From CAILZL01 sp050181835 (lineage in GTDB: Bacteria > Pseudomonadota > Gammaproteobacteria > Steroidobacterales > Steroidobacteraceae), in assembly GCA_050181835.1 (NCBI GenBank), contig JBFXCU010000001.1, forward strand, positions 1 through 64,000: a stretch of DNA of 64,000 nucleotides, read 5' to 3'. Positions within the stretch are counted from its first letter, which is position 1. Every line of letters starts with the position of its first letter. Below, piece by piece: positions 9,581 through 18,620 of this stretch. The notes under the pieces are model-generated. The model did no database searches, was not told the DNA's origin, and worked only from the letters and a program-made list of their open reading frames with translations. The position numbers were made by a program, and so were the translations under genes.

Positions 9581-10573
9581 ATGAACAACACCGACCTAAG
9601 CCAGCCTGACTTGAGCCAGACAATACAGCGCACCCACGATGGACGGCTGCGACACCTCATTACACTGGCAGGATTGAGTCGCAACGAAATTACTGCGCTG
9701 CTCGACATGGCACAGTTTTATGTACGCAAGCCACATGAACTACCCGCGCGCGATCAAAGTCTGGCCGGACATACGGTAGCCAATCTGTTTTTTGAACCCA
9801 GTACTCGCACCCGCGTGTCGTTTGAACTGGCGGCGCGACGTCTGGGTGCCGATGTGGTCAACCTTGATATGCAAGGTTCATCGCGTGTCAAAGGCGAAAC
9901 GGTGCTCGACACGCTTTATACCTTGCAAGCCATGCATGCCGATGTGCTGGTAATGCGTGATGCCAAGCCCGGCCTGCCAGCCGAAGTAGCGCAATTTGTC
10001 GCACCGCATGTCAGCATCCTTAATGCAGGCGAAGCACACCTGTCGCATCCCACACAAGGACTGCTCGATGCACTAACCATTCGTCAGCATAAACCGGATT
10101 TCAGCCAACTCAGCATTCTGATTGTGGGCGACTTGATGCATTCACGGGTAGCACGCTCCACCTGGTGCGCGTTACATACGCTGGGCGCGGGCGAGGTACG
10201 CATTGCTGGCCCGGAACATTTATTGCCGCCCGCAGAGGAATTCCCCGGCGCGCTGCGCTTCACGGATGTGAGTAAAGCCATCAAGGATGTGGATGTGGTC
10301 ATGGCGCTGCGCATCCAGAAGGAACGCATGAATGATGCACACATTCCCGATGATGCAGCGTATTGCCGTGAGTTTGGTTTGACTATGGAACGATTGCAGC
10401 TGGCCAAGCCCGATGCCATCGTCATGCATCCCGCGCCAATGAATCGTGGTGTCGAGATCACCAGCGAAGTGGCGGATGGCAGGCAATCGGTTATCCAGCA
10501 GCAAGTCACCAACGGTGTCGCCATTCGCATGGCTGTGCTGGCCACCATCGCACGTGGCGCGCATGGCCGGTAA
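9581..10573 (+). CDS. pyrB: Aspartate carbamoyltransferase catalytic subunit
   Basis: 330 residues from ATG at 9581; the frame is open upstream, but this start fits the family. It makes N-carbamoyl-aspartate in pyrimidine synthesis. Seen motifs: FFEPSTRTRVSFE (carbamoyl phosphate loop), SRVKGET (mobile Lys loop), HPTQGLLDA and MHPAPMNRGVE. No pyrI regulatory-subunit gene and no pyrC-like partner follows. The next gene is a PyrK-like flavoprotein, so the locus is still pyrimidine-linked. Confidence 0.96.
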   Translation: MNNTDLSQPDLSQTIQRTHDGRLRHLITLAGLSRNEITALLDMAQFYVRKPHELPARDQSLAGHTVANLFFEPSTRTRVSFELAARRLGADVVNLDMQGSSRVKGETVLDTLYTLQAMHADVLVMRDAKPGLPAEVAQFVAPHVSILNAGEAHLSHPTQGLLDALTIRQHKPDFSQLSILIVGDLMHSRVARSTWCALHTLGAGEVRIAGPEHLLPPAEEFPGALRFTDVSKAIKDVDVVMALRIQKERMNDAHIPDDAAYCREFGLTMERLQLAKPDAIVMHPAPMNRGVEITSEVADGRQSVIQQQVTNGVAIRMAVLATIARGAHGR

Positions 10574-11465
10574 TGCACTGATGACCAGCAAACCCCATCG
10601 CAACACGATTTTTGTTGAAGAGGTGGAAATCCTGTCGCGTCAGGATTTCGCGGCACAGCAATACATTTTCAAATTTGCCGCACCCAAATGCGCGCGTGCC
10701 GCACAGCCCGGCCAGTTCATCCATCTGGCTTGTGATGTCAACGTGCCGATGCGTCGGCCACTGTCGATCATGCGTGCAGATGCCGAACGCGGCACGATAG
10801 AGATGCTGTGCAAAGCCACCGGCCCCGGACTCAGCGCGTTAGTGGGCAAGCAAATCGGCGAGAAAGTCAGCATGACCGGCCCGATTGGCCAAGGCTTCAA
10901 ACCTCATATTGATAAACCGCGCACGGTACTGATCGGTGGCGGCTATGGCGTACCACCGATGATTTTTCTCGCCGAACATTTGCGCGATCGCAACGATGCC
11001 AACTGGAAACCACTGGTCTTGATGGGCTCGGAGCTGCCCTTCCCGTTTCGCACCCGACCATCCACCATCATGGTGGATGGCATGCCGGATGGTGTGATTG
11101 CAGGACTCACATTTCTCGATGAGCAAGGGATTCCCAGCCGCCTCAGCAGTTGGTCCGACTTCCCCGGCTGCCATTCTGGCTTTGTCACTGATCTCGCCAC
11201 TGCATGGCTGGCCACACTGAATAAAAATGCACTACAAGAAGTAGAGCTATTTGTCTGCGGCCCAACGCCTCTATTAAAAACAGCCGCACAAGTGGCGCGT
11301 CACTTTGGCGTCGCCTGTCAGGTATCCATGGAAGAGTACATGGCGTGCGCGGTTGGCGGCTGTGCGGGATGTGCCGTGCAGGTCAACACACCACAAGGGC
11401 CAATGATGAAGCGCGTCTGTGTGGATGGTCCGGTGTTTGATGCGTATGCGGTGTTTGTCAGCTAG
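10563..11465 (+). CDS. PyrK-like dihydroorotate dehydrogenase electron-transfer subunit
   Basis: About 300 residues. An in-frame ATG at 10563 overlaps the end of pyrB; the ATG at 10581 is an equally good start. The N-terminal FAD-binding barrel has MRRPLSIM (FAD contact), followed by GGGYGVPPM (nucleotide-binding loop). The C-terminus has CAVGGCAGC and a fourth Cys in VCVDGP, the [2Fe-2S] set of PyrK. PyrK normally pairs with PyrDB to pass electrons from dihydroorotate to NAD. No pyrD gene is in the window. Direct adjacency to pyrB supports a role in pyrimidine synthesis. A general ferredoxin reductase is the alternative. Confidence 0.85.
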   Translation: MAGNALMTSKPHRNTIFVEEVEILSRQDFAAQQYIFKFAAPKCARAAQPGQFIHLACDVNVPMRRPLSIMRADAERGTIEMLCKATGPGLSALVGKQIGEKVSMTGPIGQGFKPHIDKPRTVLIGGGYGVPPMIFLAEHLRDRNDANWKPLVLMGSELPFPFRTRPSTIMVDGMPDGVIAGLTFLDEQGIPSRLSSWSDFPGCHSGFVTDLATAWLATLNKNALQEVELFVCGPTPLLKTAAQVARHFGVACQVSMEEYMACAVGGCAGCAVQVNTPQGPMMKRVCVDGPVFDAYAVFVS

Positions 11466-11533
11466 CCACAGCACTGATTACCGCAGTGAGATCTCCGGGC
11501 TAGAATGTGTACAAATCTGAGCGGAGATACACA

Positions 11534-11728
11534 ATGCGCACCAACATCGTCATTGATGACAAACTCATGAAAGACACCTTGCGCGCAACCGGCCTCAAGA
11601 CCAAACGCGAAGTGGTCGAGCTTGGCCTGCGTACCGTGCTACGGCTGCGGAAACAGGAAAAAATACGTAGCTTCCGTGGCAAATTGGCATGGCAAGGCGA
11701 CCTCAACGCGATGCGAACCGACAGGTGA
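11534..11728 (+). CDS. vapB: VapB-type antitoxin (type II)
   Basis: 64 residues from ATG at 11534, preceded by GGAG at 7-8 bases. The pattern MRTNIVIDDKLM, TGLKTKREVVELGLR and a C-terminal FRGKLAWQGDL is that of short VapB antitoxins that bind DNA through a ribbon-helix-helix and wrap a PIN-domain VapC ribonuclease with the tail. The partner gene immediately downstream survives only as a stub, so this is an orphan antitoxin. Confidence 0.85.
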   Translation: MRTNIVIDDKLMKDTLRATGLKTKREVVELGLRTVLRLRKQEKIRSFRGKLAWQGDLNAMRTDR

Positions 11729-11781
11729 TCCTGGTCGACTCCGGCCTCTGGACTCAGACATATGATGAACGCGACGCCTAA
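11725..11781 (+). pseudogene. vapC: vapC toxin remnant (5' end only)
   Basis: A GTG at 11725 overlaps the vapB stop, the normal vapBC arrangement. It opens VILVDSGLW, which contains the first catalytic Asp region of PIN-domain VapC toxins. The frame stops after 18 codons (TAA 11779-11781), so the ribonuclease cannot be made. The following 120 bases have no recognisable PIN sequence, which points to deletion plus decay rather than one point mutation. Confidence 0.6.
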
Positions 11782-11905
11782 CTTAACCAATTGGTCACAA
11801 CCGGCGTGATCTCTTTGCCCTACCCAATGGAGTCATAGCAATGCTTGCTGCCGAATTCACGATCCGCGTAGTCAGTGGTAACCCTCATAAGGAGGGCTCT
11901 ATCAG

Positions 11906-12160
11906 ATGGCGCGCAGATGGCGCGCCGGCCAGCTAGTCGCTGCAATGGAGGGCTGTAACGCCATTGCAATTGTGGCGGCGCTAATCGCACTAGAGCAGGA
12001 CACTACGCCCAAAAAGAAAGGTGACCCTGCTCGGTGGCTATCCCACTTCGCAGGTCTGGAGAGTTCCGAATCTGGAAAGGGCCTTAAGCCTTGGATCGAG
12101 ATTGTTCACGCAGGCCACGTAGTCAGGAGCACTGCGACATTTCGTGAGCTTCTTACGTGA
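11906..12160 (+). CDS. Hypothetical protein
   Basis: 84 residues. The start is supported by aaggagg 10 bases upstream of the ATG. The N-terminal half has a short hydrophobic helix (IAIVAALIALE); the rest is polar with no motif I recognise. It lies between the vapBC remnant and the Rap1a-like gene on the opposite strand, in a patch with signs of gene decay, so it may itself be a fragment. Confidence 0.45.
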   Translation: MARRWRAGQLVAAMEGCNAIAIVAALIALEQDTTPKKKGDPARWLSHFAGLESSESGKGLKPWIEIVHAGHVVRSTATFRELLT

Positions 12161-12264
12161 AACGCCATTGATCTCAATATAGAGAACTCACGTAGCCTGC
12201 GCACGGCTATCTAGTCCGGGCAGCGGTTTACACATTAGTTTTAGAAGTTCAGAAGGAGCGACAA

Positions 12265-12627
12265 CTATTGTTTTCGCCGAAAGGCATTTCGAAGCGCCTT
12301 TTCCACAAGAACAGACCCAACGTCGTTCCATTCTTCTGGATGGTTCTCTAAGTACGTGCCGACGATTGCGCAGATTTGATCCCCAGTTACCCCTTGAGGC
12401 ACGCCAAGCGCCTCACTTCGAGTATCAGCAACACCCCGTACGTATCCGCTAAAAGCAGATGCCAACATGAAGTTCTTCTCGCCCACTTGCGAGTTCATAA
12501 TCTTCTGATGCTCTCGCCAACCCTTCATCAACGAAGCACCGGTCTCGAAGTAAGTGGCCGCTGAAGCACTGCAACTCAAAATAGCAGCCGCTAATCCAAT
12601 CAGAAATCGCTTTGTTGTCATATTCAT
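12265..12627 (-). CDS. Rap1a/Tai-family immunity-like periplasmic protein
   Basis: 120 residues with a clear signal peptide (MNMTTKRFLIGLAAAILSCSASA). The start is fixed by aggagg six bases before the ATG. The mature part has AFSGYVRGVAD, then VPQGVTGDQICAIVGTYLENHPEEW and LVEKAL, the layout of the Rap1a/Tai family, whose founding member in Serratia neutralises a type VI peptidoglycan amidase effector. No effector gene is next to it, so it may be an orphan immunity gene or have another role. Typical members have paired cysteines; here the mature protein shows only one (QICAI). Confidence 0.7.
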   Translation of the reverse strand: MNMTTKRFLIGLAAAILSCSASAATYFETGASLMKGWREHQKIMNSQVGEKNFMLASAFSGYVRGVADTRSEALGVPQGVTGDQICAIVGTYLENHPEEWNDVGSVLVEKALRNAFRRKQ

Positions 12628-12749
12628 AGTGCGCCTCCTAACTACCTCTCACCATTCCTGATCCGACAGTTGATTCCGGAAGTGCTTTTTCGAACATTGA
12701 ACCTGAATAATAGTCCAGCCAAAATCTCTGAGAGCGCCGAGCCAAGCAA

Positions 12750-13922
12750 TCAACCAAAGTTGATCTTCGCTTCCAGGTTCGTCTTTGAATCAGCATAGTT
12801 GAGTGCGTCTTCTATGGTGATGCGTCCATCTTTGAATAGTTGATACAGCGCAGTATCAAAGTGCTGCATACCTTTTTCACTGCTAGTGCGCAGTGCTTCC
12901 TTGGCACCGATGACATCGCCCTTCTTGATCAGCTCCTGCATGTGCGGGGTATTGACCATCATTTCCACAGCGGCAACACGGCGTTTGTTGTTACCGGGGA
13001 TCAATCGCTGCGCAATAATTGCACGCAGATATTGCGACAGATCCAGACACAGCTGCGTGTGTTGATCACGCGGGAACATGTTGATGACACGATCCATGGT
13101 TTCTGCGCCGTTGTTGGCATGCAGAGTCGCCAGCACCAAATGGCCGGTACCGGCCAGCATGATGGCGGATTCCATCGTTTCACGATCGCGGATTTCACCA
13201 ATCAGCAGCACATCCGGCGCAGCACGCATGGCGCTGCGTAGCGCACGTGCATAGGACTTGGTATCCAGCCCCACTTCGCGTTGATTAATAATTGACCGTT
13301 TATTGGAGTGCAAAAATTCAATCGGGTCTTCGATGGTGATAATGTGATCCGCACTGTTGTCGTTGCGGTAATTGATCATGGCCGCCAGCGTAGTGGATTT
13401 ACCGGAGCCGGTGGCCCCTACCATGAGAATCAAGCCGCGCTTCATCATCACCAAATCTTTCAACTGTTCGGGCAAACCCAAATCATCAAGGCGCGGCATG
13501 TCCGAAGTGATGTAACGCAGTACCATGGCAGGATTACCACGCTGATGGAATACATTGACGCGGAAACGGCCCAGCCCCGGCTCAGACACGGCAAAATCGA
13601 TCTCCAGATCTTCGGTAAAATGCTCGATCTGATCCTGGGTCATCAGGCCATAAGCGGCGTGGCGCACCACGTCGGGGGTCAACATCTGTTTGTTGACCGA
13701 CATGATCTTGCCTTCAATCTTGATCTTGATCGGGGCGTAGGAAGTAAAAAACAAGTCGGAGGCGCGCTTGTCCACCATCAGTTTGAACAGTGGTTTGGTG
13801 TTAAGAATGACCGGACGCTCATTCAGTCCGGTGGTATTAACACCATCTTCAAGATCGACGTCTGGCAGGTTGGCACTCATGGTATTGGCTCGCTGGCTTA
13901 GCTCATTGGCGGCTATACCCAT
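12750..13922 (-). CDS. Second PilU-like type IV pilus retraction ATPase
   Basis: 390 residues. Walker A is GATGSGKSTT (about residue 168), the Walker B region is LLIGEIRD, and ASDLFF near residue 54, ITIEDPIEF and ATLHANN (His box) are typical of PilT/PilU hexameric ATPases. Compared with pilU upstream, it carries an N-terminal extension of about 40 residues. The ATG at 13922 lies 3 bases after the pilU stop, so the genes are translationally coupled. It is last of three retraction-ATPase genes in a row, an unusual number. Confidence 0.88.
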   Translation of the reverse strand: MGIAANELSQRANTMSANLPDVDLEDGVNTTGLNERPVILNTKPLFKLMVDKRASDLFFTSYAPIKIKIEGKIMSVNKQMLTPDVVRHAAYGLMTQDQIEHFTEDLEIDFAVSEPGLGRFRVNVFHQRGNPAMVLRYITSDMPRLDDLGLPEQLKDLVMMKRGLILMVGATGSGKSTTLAAMINYRNDNSADHIITIEDPIEFLHSNKRSIINQREVGLDTKSYARALRSAMRAAPDVLLIGEIRDRETMESAIMLAGTGHLVLATLHANNGAETMDRVINMFPRDQHTQLCLDLSQYLRAIIAQRLIPGNNKRRVAAVEMMVNTPHMQELIKKGDVIGAKEALRTSSEKGMQHFDTALYQLFKDGRITIEDALNYADSKTNLEAKINFG

Positions 13923-13925
13923 AGC

Positions 13926-15083
13926 CTACCTCATCTGGTTTTCACGCTCCTCAATTATCCGCAAGCTGTGCGCCGCTTCGTCAGACAATTTTAGCTCACG
14001 CTTACTTTCCAGTTTGATACGCAGCCGCACTTCATTCTTGGAGTCCGAGTTACGCAGGGCTTCCTCGTAACTGATGATGCCTGACTCATACAGATCAAAC
14101 AACGCTTGGTCGAAGGTCTTCATTCCCAGTCGGTTCGACTTGGCCATCACTTCCTTGATTTGCGCCACATCTCCCTTGAAGATCAAATCGCTGATCAGCG
14201 GTGAATGCAGCATGACTTCCAACGCTGCCACGCGACCAACGTTGCCCTCACGAGGAATCAGGCGCTGCGAAATCAAGGCACGGATGTTCAGCGATAAATC
14301 CATCAGCAGTTGCTCACGACGCTCTTCGGGGAAAAAATTGATGATGCGATCCAGCGCCTGATTGGCACTGTTGGCATGCAATGTCGCCAACACCAAGTGG
14401 CCGGTTTCCGCGAACTGGATGGCGTATTCCATGGTTTCTCGATCACGGATTTCGCCAATCAGGATTACATCCGGTGCCTGACGCAGAGTGTTCTTGAGTG
14501 CCGTTACCCAATTATCTGTGTCCACACCTATTTCGCGATGCGTAACAACGCAACCCTTGTGAGGATGCACGTACTCGACCGGATCTTCAATCGTGATGAT
14601 ATGACCGCGACTGCGTTCGTTACGATGATCCAGCATCGCCGCTAACGAAGTTGACTTACCCGAGCCGGTACCGCCCACCACAATCACCAGACCACGCTTG
14701 GACATCACCACGTCCTGCAGGATTACCGGTAACTCCATGTCTTCGATAGTAGGGATTTTGGAATTAATCAAGCGCACCACACAACCCATGTGGCCTTGCT
14801 GCACAAACGCGCTGACGCGAAAGCGGCCTATGCCAGCAGGCGCAATAGCAAAGTTACATTCCTTGGTGGAATCAAAATCGCGGGTCTGACGGTCATTCAT
14901 GATAGCCCGCACCAACACCGCGCTTTGCTCAGGCGTCAGTGCCTTGTCGGCCTGCGCCCGTACTTCACCATCCACCTTAATAGCAGGCGGAAAACCTGCC
15001 GTAATGAATAAATCAGAGCCCTTTCTATCGACCATGCGTTTCAGCAGATCTTGCATCAATTTGATGGCTTGTTCGCGTTCCAT
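13926..15083 (-). CDS. pilU: PilU, type IV pilus retraction ATPase
   Basis: 385 residues. The N-terminus KGSDLFITAGFPP, Walker A GGTGSGKSTS (about residue 136), ITIEDPVEY, HREIGVDTD, the Walker B region ILIGEIRD and ATLHANSANQ are strongly PilU-like. PilU assists PilT in retracting type IV pili for twitching, DNA uptake and adhesion. It follows pilT on the same strand with 143 bases between. A charged C-terminal tail (ESKRELKLSDE) extends past the conserved core. Confidence 0.93.
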   Translation of the reverse strand: MEREQAIKLMQDLLKRMVDRKGSDLFITAGFPPAIKVDGEVRAQADKALTPEQSAVLVRAIMNDRQTRDFDSTKECNFAIAPAGIGRFRVSAFVQQGHMGCVVRLINSKIPTIEDMELPVILQDVVMSKRGLVIVVGGTGSGKSTSLAAMLDHRNERSRGHIITIEDPVEYVHPHKGCVVTHREIGVDTDNWVTALKNTLRQAPDVILIGEIRDRETMEYAIQFAETGHLVLATLHANSANQALDRIINFFPEERREQLLMDLSLNIRALISQRLIPREGNVGRVAALEVMLHSPLISDLIFKGDVAQIKEVMAKSNRLGMKTFDQALFDLYESGIISYEEALRNSDSKNEVRLRIKLESKRELKLSDEAAHSLRIIEERENQMR

Positions 15084-15226
15084 GTTTAGCTCCGGGGAAT
15101 ATTAAGGCTGTGGCTTGGAACGAGGTTCGCTACCATGTGCTTTCATTTCCAAGTATCTCGCACCCATAAATTTCAACTCTTTGATAAACCGTCTTGGCCT
15201 ACAGCCCACGGTCTACCCGCTTCTGC

Positions 15227-16267
15227 TCAGAAGGCATCTTTGTTCTGCGCTTTGAAGCGCGCTTCTTCCTTGCTGATCACGCCCTTCTGCAACAGTTCGG
15301 CCAGACATTGATCCAGTGTTTGCATACCCTCTTTCATGCCGGTCTGAATAGCGGAATACATTTGCGCGATCTTGCCTTCGCGTATCAAATTACGAATGGC
15401 TGGCGTGCCAATCATGATTTCATGCGCTGCAACACGACCCCCGCCAATACGTTTCATCAAGGTTTGCGAAATTACCGCACGCAACGATTCCGACAGCATG
15501 GTGCGTACCATTTCTTTTTCTGCTGCCGGGAATACGTCGACAATACGATCGATGGTCTTGGCCGCCGAAGTGGTATGCAAGGTGCCAAACACCAAATGGC
15601 CAGTTTCTGCCGCAGTCAGTGCCAAGCGGATGGTCTCCAAGTCACGCATTTCACCCACCAGCACCACATCCGGATCTTCACGCAGCGCCGAGCGCAACGC
15701 CTCAGCAAAGCCCATGGTGTCACGATGCACTTCGCGCTGATTAACTAGCGAACGTTTGCTTTCGTGAACGAATTCAATCGGGTCTTCAATGGTCAGAATA
15801 TGGTCGGGGCGATTGTCGTTGATGTAGTTAACCATCGCCGCAAGCGTGGTCGACTTACCCGAACCGGTAGGGCCGGTGACCAGCACCAAGCCACGCGGCT
15901 GCATCGACAAATCCTTGAAAATCTTCGGCGCGTTCAGATCATCCAACGACAGGATCACTGAGGGAATGGTACGGAACACCGCACCCGAGCCGCGATTGTG
16001 GTTAAAAGCATTGACGCGAAACCGCGCCAACTTGGGAATCTCGAAAGAAAAGTCGGTCTCGTAAAACTCTTCATACGCCTTACGCTGCTTGTCATTCATG
16101 ATGTCATACACCATGCCGTGCACTTCTTTGTGACTCAGTGGCGGCATATTGACGCGCTTGATGTCACCATCAACGCGAATCATGGGCGGTACACCCGCCG
16201 ACAAGTGCAGGTCGGAAGCGTTATTCTTCACAGCGAACGCGAGTAGCTGAGCAATATCGACGGCCAT
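15227..16267 (-). CDS. pilT: PilT, type IV pilus twitching motility ATPase
   Basis: 346 residues, the standard PilT length. ASDLHLSAGVPP at the N-terminus, Walker A GPTGSGKSTT (about residue 130), LTIEDPIEF, VLVGEMRDLETI, FGTLHTTSAA and a C-terminal AIRNLIREGK helix (the PilT-specific AIRNLIRE motif) identify it. It powers pilus retraction from the cytoplasmic side of the inner membrane. Divergent from yggS, as in Pseudomonas, with the shared promoter region at 16268-16401. Confidence 0.97.
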   Translation of the reverse strand: MAVDIAQLLAFAVKNNASDLHLSAGVPPMIRVDGDIKRVNMPPLSHKEVHGMVYDIMNDKQRKAYEEFYETDFSFEIPKLARFRVNAFNHNRGSGAVFRTIPSVILSLDDLNAPKIFKDLSMQPRGLVLVTGPTGSGKSTTLAAMVNYINDNRPDHILTIEDPIEFVHESKRSLVNQREVHRDTMGFAEALRSALREDPDVVLVGEMRDLETIRLALTAAETGHLVFGTLHTTSAAKTIDRIVDVFPAAEKEMVRTMLSESLRAVISQTLMKRIGGGRVAAHEIMIGTPAIRNLIREGKIAQMYSAIQTGMKEGMQTLDQCLAELLQKGVISKEEARFKAQNKDAF

Positions 16268-16401
16268 TGAAGCTCCTGAGTGATCGGCTGACAGGACGAT
16301 TTGCAGTGAAAATCAGCTGTGCCAGCAGCCAAGTCAGTATAACGGAGCAGTATCGAGGTCAATATGTTAACCGGCCCGCAGTTCTCGTCTTTTCATGAGT
16401 T

Positions 16402-17094
16402 ATGAACGAACAAATCAACATCATTGAGCATTGGCAGCAGGTGCGTGACCAGTTGTGGCTTGCAGCTCGCGACTGTGGCCGCGATCCCGCCGGTATCCAG
16501 TTACTCGCCGTCAGTAAACAACACTCTGCCGAGTTGATTCGCACATTGGCACTGGCCGGACAGCGCGATTTCGGCGAAAGCTACGCGCAGGAGGCACAGC
16601 AAAAAATGGCTGCGCTAGCCGAGCTGGATCTCACCTGGCACTTCATTGGTCAGCTGCAGAGCAATAAAACCCGGCTAATCGCCGAGCACTTTGCGTGGCT
16701 ACATACGCTGGATAACGCCAAACACGCCAGCCGTTTGCACGCACAACGACCACCTGATCGTGCACCATTGCAAGTCTGCATCCAGGTCAAGCTGGCCGAA
16801 GAAACTGGCAAAGGAGGCATCTCACCGCAACAAATACCTGCATTGGCGGCGCACATTACGCAGCTATCGCGGCTTAAACTGCGCGGCTTGATGTGTATTC
16901 CACCTCCTGTCGCCGAATATGCCGCACAGCTGGCGCAGTTCCAGCGCTTATCTGAACTGTTACGGCAGTTGAACGCACAGGGTATGGCATTGGATACCCT
17001 GTCGATGGGCATGAGTGACGATTACCCAGCCGCGATTGCAGCCGGTGCCACACTAATCCGTGTCGGCACGGCCATTTTTGGTAAGCGCAGCTGA
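16402..17094 (+). CDS. yggS: YggS family pyridoxal phosphate homeostasis protein
   Basis: 230 residues. LLAVSKQHSAELI carries the Lys that binds PLP. FGESYAQEA, WHFIGQLQSNK and LSMGMSDDYPAAI are the standard family motifs. YggS/PROSC has no known catalytic reaction and buffers PLP and related amino acid pools. First gene of yggS-proC-yggT. Confidence 0.96.
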   Translation: MNEQINIIEHWQQVRDQLWLAARDCGRDPAGIQLLAVSKQHSAELIRTLALAGQRDFGESYAQEAQQKMAALAELDLTWHFIGQLQSNKTRLIAEHFAWLHTLDNAKHASRLHAQRPPDRAPLQVCIQVKLAEETGKGGISPQQIPALAAHITQLSRLKLRGLMCIPPPVAEYAAQLAQFQRLSELLRQLNAQGMALDTLSMGMSDDYPAAIAAGATLIRVGTAIFGKRS

Positions 17095-17139
17095 GCAACC
17101 CGTACTATTAAATTTGCACGATGTAAGAGGAAGGCAACG

Positions 17140-17958
17140 ATGTTGACTGAGACGCTGGCATTTATCGGTGGCGGCAATATGGCCCGTAGCCTGATTGGCG
17201 GGCTGATTGCACAGGGTTTACCTGCACAGCAGATTACGGTAGCTGATCCAATGGAAACCCAGCGGCAGCAATTGGTCGCGCAATACGGTGTGCACGTTAC
17301 CGCCAGCAATGCCGATGCCAGCGCGGCGCAGATTATTGTGCTGGCAGTAAAACCGCAGGAGCTGCGCGGTGTTGCCCAGCAGTTACGCAGTAGCGTTGCC
17401 AACCATCGCCCATTGATCATCTCAGTTGCTGCCGGCATTCGCGCCAGTGATTTGCACTCCTGGATTGGTTTACCCGTAGTACGCACCATGCCCAATCGCC
17501 CAGCATTGAATGGTTGTGGCATCACTGGCATGTACGCCAGCAGTGATGTGCCCAGTGCCCAGCGTGAGTTGGCAGAACGTATTATGAATGCCGTCGGCAA
17601 GTCAGTATGGGTAGAACAGGAAACACTGATAGATGCCGTCACTGCTATATCTGGCAGCGGCCCGGCGTACTTTTTTTTGTTGATGGAGTTATTGGAAGCG
17701 GCCGGGATAGAACAAGGGCTACCAGTCGCCACGGCGCGCTCGCTGGCTATTGAGACCGCCTATGGTTCGGGAATGATGGCCCGTGACGGCGATGAATCAC
17801 CAGCTACTTTGCGCGCACAGGTAACCTCGAAAGGCGGCACTACAGCCGCTGCATTGCAGGTTTTCGAAAATCGCGAGTTGCGGCAAATTGTCAGCGCGGC
17901 GGTGCAGGCCGCCGCCGACCGCTCGGCAGAAATGGCGACCATATTAGGCGGTCAGTAA
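17140..17958 (+). CDS. proC: Pyrroline-5-carboxylate reductase
   Basis: 272 residues. ATG at 17140 is preceded by gaggaagg. The N-terminal Rossmann loop is FIGGGNMARSLIGG, and the C-terminal signature covers SGSGPAYFFLLMELLEAAG, with GGTTAAAL near the end. It reduces pyrroline-5-carboxylate to proline with NAD(P)H. It lies 45 bases after yggS and is followed by yggT, a well-known gammaproteobacterial cluster. Confidence 0.97.
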   Translation: MLTETLAFIGGGNMARSLIGGLIAQGLPAQQITVADPMETQRQQLVAQYGVHVTASNADASAAQIIVLAVKPQELRGVAQQLRSSVANHRPLIISVAAGIRASDLHSWIGLPVVRTMPNRPALNGCGITGMYASSDVPSAQRELAERIMNAVGKSVWVEQETLIDAVTAISGSGPAYFFLLMELLEAAGIEQGLPVATARSLAIETAYGSGMMARDGDESPATLRAQVTSKGGTTAAALQVFENRELRQIVSAAVQAAADRSAEMATILGGQ

Positions 17959-18039
17959 TACCTATGGAATTTCGTTGACCAGCTACTATCAAGTTACGCT
18001 TAACACAATTGGCAGCAAATCTTAGGATACAGAGCAAAC

Positions 18040-18567
18040 ATGACCGCGTTAATTTTTATCATCACCACTCTGTCACACTTGGTAATCATGGTGTTTCTGT
18101 TAAGACTACTGTTACCACTATGCCGGGCTGATATACGCAATCCATTTTCGCAAGGGGTACTGCGTCTAACCAATCCGGTGATATTGCCATTACGACGACT
18201 ACTGCCGCCAATCAAGCGACTGGATACCGCAACGCTAGTAGCATTGCTGCTGGTGCAACTGGCAAGTACTGCCATAGTCTGGACATTACGCGGCCTGAGC
18301 CTGACCTCACCCCACCTGTTGCTACTTGCCAGTCTGCACGAACTACTATCGCTGGTATTGCAGTTCTATTTCTTTGCCCTGCTGCTGTACGCCATACTGA
18401 GCTGGATATCCCCTAGTACTTACACCCCTGCCGCCAGCATATTGAACAGTTTGTGCGTACCGGTGATACGGCCTTTTCAGCGCCTGATCCCCCCAATCGC
18501 TGGCCTAGATCTATCGGTGCTGTTTGCGCTGATCGCCATCCAGGCCCTGCAAATACTGCTCAATTAA
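18040..18567 (+). CDS. yggT: YggT family integral membrane protein
   Basis: 175 residues with two YGGT repeats, each a hydrophobic pair of helices with conserved NP and P-[FL]-R elements (LRLTNPVILPLRRLLPP and VIRPFQRLIPP). Function is unsettled; the family is tied to membrane proteins and osmotic or ion stress. It follows proC by about 80 bases. Confidence 0.93.
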   Translation: MTALIFIITTLSHLVIMVFLLRLLLPLCRADIRNPFSQGVLRLTNPVILPLRRLLPPIKRLDTATLVALLLVQLASTAIVWTLRGLSLTSPHLLLLASLHELLSLVLQFYFFALLLYAILSWISPSTYTPAASILNSLCVPVIRPFQRLIPPIAGLDLSVLFALIAIQALQILLN

Positions 18568-18620
18568 TGCTGTGTCGAGAGTACCGGAACGATAATCGCA
18601 TCCAGATTTTTGCGCAGTAG

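Noticed and set aside
13308..15748. Long plus-strand open frames opposite pilT/pilU (13308-13901, 15194-15748)
   Set aside because: They mirror highly conserved ATPase genes on the other strand and have no ribosome binding site or family motif.
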